Assembly: GCF_000376105.1 (NCBI RefSeq)
Contig: NZ_AQWM01000001.1
Span: forward strand, 558,001 to 622,000
Direction of reading: 5' to 3'
DNA from: Asticcacaulis benevestitus DSM 16100 = ATCC BAA-896
Lineage (GTDB): Bacteria; Pseudomonadota; Alphaproteobacteria; Caulobacterales; Caulobacteraceae
Length of the DNA stretch: 64,000 nucleotides
The translations under genes and the position numbers were made by a program. The notes under the pieces are model-generated. The model did not search any database and had not been told where the DNA came from. It worked only from the letters and a program-made list of their open reading frames with translations. Of this stretch, positions 57,479-64,000 are shown piece after piece. Each line of letters begins with the position of its first letter. The stretch's first letter is position 1.

Positions 57479-58239
57479 TCCCGGACACCCTTGTGTGCGG
57501 CGTCGATCAGGTCTCGCATCCGGTGCAGCGAAGCTTCGAGACCGATAAAGATAGCCTCGCCGATCAGGAAGTGTCCGATGTTCAGTTCGCGGATATGCGG
57601 TATCCTGGCAATAAAACCGACCGTGTCGAAATCAATGCCGTGGCCGGCGTGAACCTCGATGCCGAGATCATGCGCCTGTTGAACCGCCGCCTGTAAACGG
57701 CTCAGTTCATTGTTAAAAATGACGTCTTCCTGTTCGCGGAAAGAATCGCAAAGCGCGCCGGTGTGGAACTCGATCACCGGCGCCTTGACCAGAGCGGCCG
57801 CCCTCACCTGCGCCGGATCGGTGGCGATGAAAAGCGACGACCGGATCCCCAGAGCATTGAATTTTGCAACCGCCGCGCCAACCGTCTCCAGTTGCCCGAC
57901 GACATCAAGACCGCCCTCGGTGGTGCGTTCCTCGCGGCGTTCCGGCACCAGACAGGCGGCGTGCGGCTTCATCTCGACCGCCAAGGCCACCATTTCCTCG
58001 GTCGCCGCCATCTCGAAATTGAGCGGCCGGCCGAAGGTGTCACACACCTCTTTGATGGCGAACACGTCCTTATCAAGGATATGGCGGCGATCTTCACGCA
58101 GGTGCGCCGTGATGCCATCGACGCCGGCCTTGAGCGCCATTTGGGCCGCACGCACCGGATCAGGCGCGTGACCGCCGCGCGCGTTACGCACAGTGGCGAC
58201 GTGATCAACATTGAGCCCTAAGCGGATACGGTCGTGCAT
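57475..58239 (-). CDS. pdxJ: Pyridoxine 5'-phosphate synthase
   Basis: Closes the pyridine ring of vitamin B6 from DXP and aminoacetone phosphate derivatives. It has 254 residues. Motifs: LGLNVDHVATVRNARGGHAP, GITAHLREDRRHI, PLNFEMAATEEMV and the C-terminal HAGHGIDFD. It is 5 bases after pyrE and overlaps acpS. The DXP it uses is also the substrate of dxr in this window. Confidence 0.96.
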   Translation of the reverse strand: MHDRIRLGLNVDHVATVRNARGGHAPDPVRAAQMALKAGVDGITAHLREDRRHILDKDVFAIKEVCDTFGRPLNFEMAATEEMVALAVEMKPHAACLVPERREERTTEGGLDVVGQLETVGAAVAKFNALGIRSSLFIATDPAQVRAAALVKAPVIEFHTGALCDSFREQEDVIFNNELSRLQAAVQQAHDLGIEVHAGHGIDFDTVGFIARIPHIRELNIGHFLIGEAIFIGLEASLHRMRDLIDAAHKGVRE

Positions 58240-58244
58240 GGCCC

Positions 58245-58832
58245 TTAAGCCTTGGCCAGCCGGCGCGAACCGGGGTCTTCGACCGGGATAGCGGCCAGTT
58301 CTGGCGGCAGGTTGTCGGCGGGGTAAGCCGGGACTTCGAGCGACGCGAGGGCGATCAAAGGCACGCCGACATCGACCTTGCCGCCGGAGCGATCAACGAT
58401 GCACGCCGCCGCCACAACATCGCCGCCGGCCGCCTTGATGGCGGCTATACATTCGCGCGACGACAGGCCCGTGGTGACGATATCCTCAACCATCACGACC
58501 TTCTGGCCGGGCTCGATATGGAAGCCACGGCGCAAGCGGAACTCGCCGCCTTCGCGTTCGACATACATCGACGGTACCTTGAGGTGACGGGCGGTTTCGT
58601 AACCGGGGATGATGCCGCCGACGGCCGGCGAAATGGCGAGATCGACGGAGCCTACCGCAGCGGTGATCTTGTCGGCCAAGGCCTTGCACAGGCGTTCGCA
58701 ACGGTCGGCGTTCATGAAGACGAGGTTTTTCTGCAGGAACATCGGGCTGTGCAGGCCGGATGACAGCACAAAATGGCCTTCGCGCAAAGCGTTGGCGGCG
58801 CGGAACTCGTTGATTACGTCTTCACTGGTCAT
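58245..58832 (-). CDS. pyrE: Orotate phosphoribosyltransferase
   Basis: Forms OMP from orotate and PRPP. It has 195 residues. The PRPP loop is [21 protein letters not shown]. An N-terminal [20 protein letters not shown] and [13 protein letters not shown] are typical of the alphaproteobacterial form. It is first of pyrE-pdxJ-acpS-lepB-rnc-era-recO. Upstream, 200 bases separate it from the divergent hydrolase. Confidence 0.96.
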   Translation of the reverse strand: MTSEDVINEFRAANALREGHFVLSSGLHSPMFLQKNLVFMNADRCERLCKALADKITAAVGSVDLAISPAVGGIIPGYETARHLKVPSMYVEREGGEFRLRRGFHIEPGQKVVMVEDIVTTGLSSRECIAAIKAAGGDVVAAACIVDRSGGKVDVGVPLIALASLEVPAYPADNLPPELAAIPVEDPGSRRLAKA

Positions 58833-59032
58833 GGGGAATCCTTGTCTGATGCCAGCGGTTTAGCGCGTTCGGTCGACTATTGGAAGATGAAGAATTGCGC
58901 TGCGCTTTGTTCAAACCGTCGAAACTCTAAACCTTATCTCAAAGGGCAAGCAAATAGGTTTGACAAGCGTTACGTATAGATTGAGCATCTAGGAGACGGG
59001 CCGGAAGCGCGGCCGACGACTGAGGGGGGCTT

Positions 59033-60043
59033 ATGCTTCGAATTGTATGCGCATGTCTGCAAATTCTGTTATTGTTCGTTTTACCGACGGTCTCTCATGC
59101 AGCCGAGCCTTTGCCCCTGGAAGCCTATTTTCGGCCTCAGAACGCAGTAAAATTACCGGATGGCCGGCGTTTCAATATCTTCTGTATTGGTTCTGGCGGT
59201 CCCACGGCACTGATAGACTCCAGTCTTAGTCAATGGAGTCTGGAATGGCGGGACATCCAGCGCGATCTGGCTCAAGTCACCAGGGTCTGTACTTTCGACA
59301 GGGCCGGATACGGCTTTAGCGATCCAGGCCCCTTACCGCGTGATGCCTCCGCGGAAGTCGGCGATCTCGAAAACGCACTGAAGGGTGCCGCTATTAAACC
59401 ACCCTATATATTGGTAGGGCACTCGCTGGGCGGGATAAACATGCGCCTGTTTGCCTACAAACATACCGAGGACGTTGCAGGCATTCTATTGGTCGACCCA
59501 GCCATCGAGCATGGCGATAAACGCCTGCCCTATCCTAAAAGCTATAATGATGAAAATCTCAGCTTCTACCGTGGCTGCCTGAAACAACTCCAGGCCGGCC
59601 CGCTCACTCCCGGATTTATTCTGCCGGGGGCCGAGGATCCTTGCCTTCCTAAGCGCCCACATGATCTGTCCAAAGCCGTATGGTCAAAGCTTACGGAAAT
59701 ATATTTCAGCAAGAGCCGTTTTGAAGTCATGTTATCCGAAACCGAAAGTAAGGATGAAACTTCGTCGAATGATCTTGACGCCAACCGGCATAGTCTTGGC
59801 TCGATCCCGCTTGTTATCCTCTCTTCTGACAAAGCGCACTTTACTGAAGACAGACCGAAAGGTGTGGACGCTGATACACTTTATAACGCCAAGATTAACG
59901 CACACGAAGACCAGGCTCGCGACTCCACACAAGGAAAGAATGTCATTGTAGAGGGCGCCAGCCATTTCATATTTGAAGAACGTCCCGACGCAATGGTTGA
60001 GGCGTTCAATGAAGTTGTTCAGCAAGCGCGTGCCCGAAGATGA
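59033..60043 (+). CDS. Secreted alpha/beta hydrolase
   Basis: 336 residues with a Sec signal (LRIVCACLQILLLFVLP, cleaved near SHAAEP). The hydrolase fold has the nucleophile Ser131 in GHSLGG, the oxyanion region CIGSGGPTALID and a late His in EGASHFIFEERPDAM. The substrate is unknown. Its plus-strand placement splits the usual spoT-pyrE run, and the base composition is lower in GC than neighbours, so acquisition by transfer is likely. No repeat or integrase marks its edges. Confidence 0.9.
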   Translation: MLRIVCACLQILLLFVLPTVSHAAEPLPLEAYFRPQNAVKLPDGRRFNIFCIGSGGPTALIDSSLSQWSLEWRDIQRDLAQVTRVCTFDRAGYGFSDPGPLPRDASAEVGDLENALKGAAIKPPYILVGHSLGGINMRLFAYKHTEDVAGILLVDPAIEHGDKRLPYPKSYNDENLSFYRGCLKQLQAGPLTPGFILPGAEDPCLPKRPHDLSKAVWSKLTEIYFSKSRFEVMLSETESKDETSSNDLDANRHSLGSIPLVILSSDKAHFTEDRPKGVDADTLYNAKINAHEDQARDSTQGKNVIVEGASHFIFEERPDAMVEAFNEVVQQARARR

Positions 60044-60074
60044 AGCTGTGATCGAAGGTATTATGAAATACCGT

Positions 60075-62336
60075 CTATCCCCTCACCCGGTCGACGCTTT
60101 CGATCATCGGTGAGGTGCGCAGCGCTGCCGAAATATTGGTGATGTGGCGAGCATCCAGCACCTCGATATCGAAATCGACATCGAGGAAGTCCATCGGTTT
60201 GTTCGATATCCGGATATTGACGATATTGCCCTTGGCCTCGCCGATCAGCGTGCAGGCCTGACCGAGCACGCCCGGCTTGTTCTGCATATTGACGCGCAGA
60301 CGCGCCACCGACAGCGTGTTCTTTTCCGCGTTCAGCGTCCAGTGCAGGTCGATCCAGCTCTCGTCCTGCGCCTCAAGAGCCTCAAGTTGCTCACATTCGA
60401 TGGAGTGGACATGGACGCCATCGCCTTCGACAAAGCCGACGATGCGGTCACCCGGCACCGGATAGCAGCACTTCGAGAAGATGACAGTCTGCGATTCATG
60501 CAGGGCCGAGCCCCGCACGAAGGCCGCACCGCCGCCGCCATCCTTGATGCGCGTCAGGCTATCGGTGGTCAGCATCATCGGCAGCTTGAGGCCGGGGAAG
60601 ATGGCTTCGAGAATCTTGGCCGGGAAGATCTTGCCGCGGCCGCACAGCTCGAACAATTCATCCTCGCTCGTCACGTTGAAGCGCTCGAACGCCGGCCGCC
60701 AGCTTATATCTTTCAACGCCTTATCGACCTGCGCGGCGGCGCGCTCGATAGCGGTCTTGCCGAGCTTGATAAAGTCGCCCGCCTCGCGCTGGCGCAGGTG
60801 ACGGCGGATCGCCGAGCGCGCCTTGCCGGTAACGGTCAGGCTGAACCAGTCCTGATTGACGCGCGATTCCAACCCGGTCAGGATTTCGACCTGATCGCCG
60901 TTTTGCAGCACGGTGCGCAAGGGCTTGTGCTCACCATTGATCAGGCAGCCGATAGCCGTTTCGCCGACCTGGGTATGGACGGCAAAGGCGAAATCGAGCG
61001 GCATGGCGCCGCGCGGCAGCGAGATCAGCCGGCCCTTCGGGGAGAAGACGAACACCTGATCGAGATACATCTCCATCTTGGCGTGCTCGACCCAATCCTC
61101 GCTGTCGCCACCATTTTCAACGATGTTGACGATATTGCGCAGAGAATTCATCGGGTTGCGGCCGCCGTCGCGCGTCGCTGCCTCTTCATCGAAGCCATAG
61201 GCCTGATTCTTATAGCCCCAATGCGCCGCCACGCCCTCTTCGGCCACGCGGTCCATCTCCTCGGTGCGGATCTGAAGTTCGATTCGCGTGCCTTTATGGC
61301 CAACCACCGTCGTGTGCAAAGACTTGTAATTGTTGGACTTCGGCGTCGAGATAAAGTCCTTGAAGCGCTCCTGCACGCACGGCCAGGTGCGATGGATGAT
61401 ACCAAGCGCCCGGTAACACTCGTCCGTATTCTGCATCACCACGCGGAAGGCGAAGATATCCGACAACTGGTTGAACCCGACCGACTTGCGCTGCAGCTTT
61501 TTCCAGATCGAATAGGGCGACTTTTCGCGCCCCATGACACGCGCGGACATGCCCTGCTTTTCCAGCTTGGCGGCAACATCGCGGGCGATGGCGGCGATGG
61601 TCGAGCCCTTCTCGGTCCGCATCTCCTCAAGGCGATGGATGATCGCCTGATGGGCCAGCGGATTGATGTGCGAAAAGGCCAGGTCTTCCAGCTCGGTGGC
61701 GAAACGGTTGCAGCCGATCGAACGGGCCAGCGGCGCATAGACTTCCAGCGTTTCGCGCGAAATGCGTTCGCGCTTTTCCGGCGCCACGAAATGCAGGGTG
61801 CGCATATTGTGCAGGCGGTCGGCCAGCTTGACCAGCAGGACGCGGATATCCTTCGAGATGGCCAGGATGAACTTGCGCAGGTTTTCCGACGACTTGGTGT
61901 ATTCCGATTGCAGTTCGAGCCGCGTCAGCTTGGTGACGCCCTCGACCATGGTGGCGATTTCCTCACTGAACTTCGACGCGATCTCTTCATAGGTCGCCGG
62001 CGTGTCTTCGATGGTGTCGTGCAGCAGGGCGGTGGCGATGGCGGCGGCATCGAGCTTGTAGTCGGTCAGGATGCCGGCCACCTCGATCGGGTGGGCAAAG
62101 TACGGATCACCCGAGGCGCGGAGCTGCGCGCCGTGCATCTTCATGGCATAGACATAGGCGCGGTTGAGCATGGCTTCATCGACCGTCGGGTCATAGGCGG
62201 CCACGCGGTCGATCAGTTCGATCTGACGCAGGAATTTCTGACGATGGGTTGCGGGCTTCGGCGCTTCGGGCGTGGCTAAGGGCGCTGGCTCTACCGATGC
62301 CGCCTTGTCCAAAACCTGCTCGCTTTCTGCCGACAT
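60075..62336 (-). CDS. spoT: Bifunctional (p)ppGpp synthetase/hydrolase
   Basis: The stringent-response enzyme, typically the sole long RSH in Caulobacter relatives. It has 753 residues from ATG 62336; 27 codons of upstream open frame look non-coding. The HD hydrolase (about 30-180) has YFAHPIEVAGIL and ALLHDTIEDT. The synthetase has REKSPYSIWKKLQRKSVGF and IFAFRVVM. TGS (VFVFSPKGRLISLPRGAMPL) and a C-terminal ACT domain (RLRVNMQNKPGVLGQACTLI) follow. Both active centres look intact. Confidence 0.96.
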   Translation of the reverse strand: MSAESEQVLDKAASVEPAPLATPEAPKPATHRQKFLRQIELIDRVAAYDPTVDEAMLNRAYVYAMKMHGAQLRASGDPYFAHPIEVAGILTDYKLDAAAIATALLHDTIEDTPATYEEIASKFSEEIATMVEGVTKLTRLELQSEYTKSSENLRKFILAISKDIRVLLVKLADRLHNMRTLHFVAPEKRERISRETLEVYAPLARSIGCNRFATELEDLAFSHINPLAHQAIIHRLEEMRTEKGSTIAAIARDVAAKLEKQGMSARVMGREKSPYSIWKKLQRKSVGFNQLSDIFAFRVVMQNTDECYRALGIIHRTWPCVQERFKDFISTPKSNNYKSLHTTVVGHKGTRIELQIRTEEMDRVAEEGVAAHWGYKNQAYGFDEEAATRDGGRNPMNSLRNIVNIVENGGDSEDWVEHAKMEMYLDQVFVFSPKGRLISLPRGAMPLDFAFAVHTQVGETAIGCLINGEHKPLRTVLQNGDQVEILTGLESRVNQDWFSLTVTGKARSAIRRHLRQREAGDFIKLGKTAIERAAAQVDKALKDISWRPAFERFNVTSEDELFELCGRGKIFPAKILEAIFPGLKLPMMLTTDSLTRIKDGGGGAAFVRGSALHESQTVIFSKCCYPVPGDRIVGFVEGDGVHVHSIECEQLEALEAQDESWIDLHWTLNAEKNTLSVARLRVNMQNKPGVLGQACTLIGEAKGNIVNIRISNKPMDFLDVDFDIEVLDARHITNISAALRTSPMIESVDRVRG

Positions 62337-62420
62337 ACACTTACTTTCGATAACGCTTCGCCTTATCCTAAACGGATCAGGGGTTAAAAAGTTTCTCACA
62401 AGCGCGGATTTACACAAGTA

Positions 62421-62452
62421 AAAAGGCTCAAAGGTATCCCCTTGAGCCTTTT
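62421..62452 (-). terminator. Hairpin terminator between rpoZ and spoT
   Basis: 11-bp arms AAAAGGCTCAA/TTGAGCCTTTT with T-runs on both strands, so it could act in both directions. It lies about 40 bases past the rpoZ stop, suggesting that spoT has its own promoter or relies on read-through. Confidence 0.85.
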
Positions 62453-62489
62453 AAATAATAAGTTTGGCGGCGTTTGGCAGACGGAAGAC

Positions 62490-62849
62490 TTAGTAGCGCT
62501 CTTCCTGACCACCATCACGGTCGGATTGCAGGGCGCGGATCAGTTCGCTTTCCGACATCTGCATGTGCGACGGATCGGCCAGCAGGGCGAGGGTTTCGGC
62601 CTCTTCCTCGGCTTCGGTGCGCTCGTCAACGCGTTGCAGAGAAGCGATCAGGCTTTCGGTCAGCACGGTCGGCTCGATGACGCCATCGGCGATTTCGCGC
62701 AAACTCACAACCGGGTTCTTGTCGTTGTCGCGGTCGACCAGAATCGACGAACCCGACGAGATGGCGCGGGCGCGATGCGCGGCCAGCAGAACGAGGTTGA
62801 AGCGGTTATCGATCTTTTCGACGCAATCTTCGACGGTGACGCGGGCCAT
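62490..62849 (-). CDS. rpoZ: RNA polymerase omega subunit
   Basis: Helps fold beta' and forms a ppGpp-binding site in proteobacteria. It has 119 residues. The N-terminal core [33 protein letters not shown] and [12 protein letters not shown] is canonical. The C-terminal half is an acidic tail ([17 protein letters not shown]). It precedes spoT, which makes the ppGpp that omega helps bind. Confidence 0.96.
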   Translation of the reverse strand: MARVTVEDCVEKIDNRFNLVLLAAHRARAISSGSSILVDRDNDKNPVVSLREIADGVIEPTVLTESLIASLQRVDERTEAEEEAETLALLADPSHMQMSESELIRALQSDRDGGQEERY

Positions 62850-63305
62850 GCAGGAACCTCAATATAGTAGCGTCTTCGCTTGGCCTGCACAGGATGAGGC
62901 GGCCATAGGGCGAGGACAAAAAAGTCATGAACCGGTGCCAATAGCGCGTGTCGCCGGAAAAGACAAGAAATTCATGAAATTTGTTGTGCGAGCGCAAGGC
63001 GTCGCCATTAAAGGCTGGCGGTTTGCCCGCAAATCCTTATTGACGCGTGCCGGTCAATCGTGACAGAACCCGCCCATGATCACGTCCAAAGCCCTAAACG
63101 CGCTCCTTATTGGCACCCTGATCGCTTAACTGCGGTCAGGCGAAAGTCGTTTGCGTCTTTTTTTGGCTTTATCCCCGTTTCGGGTTTTGATCATGTTCTC
63201 CCATCTGCTATCTCTCCCGCGCATTCGCCCCGGCTTCGTATCCTGAAGCTTCGAGCCTTCGCGCGTCACACTCGCACTCTTTAAGACCTATAAGGGTTTC
63301 CACCC
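62850..63305. other. Divergent rpoZ / leuA regulatory region
   Basis: 456 bases without a convincing gene. Two tiny plus-strand frames could be leader peptides: 63076-63129 (MITSKALNALLIGTLIA, four Leu and three Ile) and 63193-63246 (MFSHLLSLPRIRPGFVS, with Leu-Leu-Ser-Leu). A short CCCG-TTT-CGGG stem with T-run is at about 63176-63190. These could form a leucine attenuator for leuA, but the evidence is weak. The longer open frames here look non-coding. Confidence 0.35.
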
Positions 63306-64000
63306 ATGATGCTGACCAATCCCGACACCAAGTACCGTCCGTTTTCCCTGGGCGTCAACATGTCCGACCGCACCTGGCCGGACAAGGTGACCACGAAAGC
63401 GCCGCGCTGGCTCTCCACCGATCTGCGCGATGGCAATCAGGCGCTGGCCGATCCGATGGATGTCGACAAGAAGCTGATGTTCTTCAAGCTTCTGCTCAGC
63501 GTGGGTCTCAAGGAGATTGAGGTCGGCTTCCCATCGGCATCGCAGACCGAGTTCGATTTCGTGCGCAAGCTGATCGAGGAAAACCTGATCCCCGACGACG
63601 TCACCATCCAGGTGCTGACGCAATCGCGCGAAGACCTGATCAAGCGCTCGTTCGAGGCCCTGCGCGGCGCCAAAAAGGCGATCGTGCACCTCTACAATGC
63701 GACGAGCCCCCTCTTCCGCCGCGTCGTGTTCAACATGGACAAGCCGGACGTGCTGGCACTGGCGCGCAAGGGCATGGGCCTGCTGGTCGCCGAGGCCGCT
63801 GCGCAGCCGGAAACCGAATGGGGCTTCGAGTACAGCCCGGAAACCTTCACCGCCACCGAGCCCGAGTTCGCGCTTGAGGTCTGCAACGCCGTAATCGAAG
63901 TTGTGCAGCCGACGCCATTAAAGCCTTTGATCCTCAACCTGCCGGCCACCGTCGAGGTCGCCGGTCCGCACACCTATGCCGACCAGATCGAATGGTTCTG
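63306..64000 (+). CDS. leuA: 2-isopropylmalate synthase (type 2), 5' part
   Basis: The first committed leucine step, acetyl-CoA plus 2-oxoisovalerate. 231 codons are visible before the window ends. The N-terminus [20 protein letters not shown] and the catalytic [16 protein letters not shown] (DRDGNQ-like metal motif) are of the long LeuA2 class. [19 protein letters not shown] and [16 protein letters not shown] follow. ATG 63306 is next to another ATG. It is the only biosynthetic gene on the plus strand at this end. Confidence 0.96.
   Translation, partial: MMLTNPDTKYRPFSLGVNMSDRTWPDKVTTKAPRWLSTDLRDGNQALADPMDVDKKLMFFKLLLSVGLKEIEVGFPSASQTEFDFVRKLIEENLIPDDVTIQVLTQSREDLIKRSFEALRGAKKAIVHLYNATSPLFRRVVFNMDKPDVLALARKGMGLLVAEAAAQPETEWGFEYSPETFTATEPEFALEVCNAVIEVVQPTPLKPLILNLPATVEVAGPHTYADQIEWF

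Noticed and set aside
60144-62279. 711-codon plus-strand open frame opposite spoT
   Set aside because: Antisense shadow of an intact SpoT; the translation is rich in Arg/Asp/His/Gln with no domain pattern.
63060-63284. 74-codon open frame upstream of leuA
   Set aside because: No ribosome site, a composition unlike a protein, and it overlaps the more plausible tiny leader frames and regulatory DNA.

Overview
The window is a dense, almost entirely core-genome stretch of an alphaproteobacterium. It most resembles the Caulobacteraceae, and Asticcacaulis or a close relative is my best guess. The reasons are the gene orders rpsB-tsf-pyrH-frr-uppS-cdsA-dxr-rseP-bamA, plsX-fabH-ihfA-merR, thiL-nusB-ribH-ribB-ribE-ribD-nrdR-glyA and rpoZ-spoT-pyrE-pdxJ-acpS-lepB-rnc-era-recO, together with an ALAS-type hemA, DUF1467, DUF2842 and CBP3-like genes, a short ProRS, and moderately high GC. 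The genus is an inference from family knowledge; no 16S gene is present. No phage, insertion sequence, CRISPR array, toxin cluster or recognisable defence island was found.

Layout. 1-9.4 kb (minus strand): translation factors (rpsB, tsf, frr), UMP kinase, then the isoprenoid/phospholipid/envelope block uppS-cdsA-dxr-rseP-bamA; bamA runs off the left edge. 9.6-19.5 kb (minus): dnaE, the LolCD lipoprotein exporter, proS, two small membrane proteins, argC, and rplM-rpsI. 19.7-24.1 kb: a Tat-exported PhoX/DUF839 protein, ctaA (heme A), three overlapping small membrane-protein genes and a Gly/Ser/Cys-tailed membrane protein. 25-29.9 kb (minus): tRNA-Pro, MerR regulator, IHF-alpha, fatty-acid/phospholipid initiation (fabH, plsX), YceD/DUF177, cytochrome bc1 chaperone. 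30-31.2 kb: BamE-like lipoprotein and a low-GC GNAT gene framed by inverted repeats. 31.3-41 kb (minus): H+-pyrophosphatase, thiamine kinase, nusB with the riboflavin genes, nrdR, glyA.

41-49.3 kb: tetrapyrrole genes hemA and hemB on opposite strands, a deacetylase, a 3-hydroxyisobutyrate-dehydrogenase-like enzyme with a flavin reductase, motB and bpt. 49.4-58.8 kb (minus): parC, a diguanylate cyclase, recO, era, rnc, lepB, acpS, pdxJ, pyrE. 59-64 kb: an alpha/beta hydrolase intruding between pyrE and spoT, then spoT-rpoZ, and divergent leuA, cut by the right edge.

Nothing here is a convincing new multi-gene system. The most interesting signals lie between and inside the core genes. They are: a family of inverted arms built of 9-nt CAGAT-type units at four loci, one pair framing a low-GC acetyltransferase gene; two other families of GC-rich intergenic palindromes; a roughly 30-residue in-frame insertion in Era whose DNA looks like a palindromic repeat; strong hairpins around lepB, including one covering the likely ribosome-binding site of rnc; a riboflavin block whose RibA-like and RibD proteins each lack an enzymatic half; and an 18-bp palindrome with 18-nt-spaced GTTC motifs upstream of dnaE.
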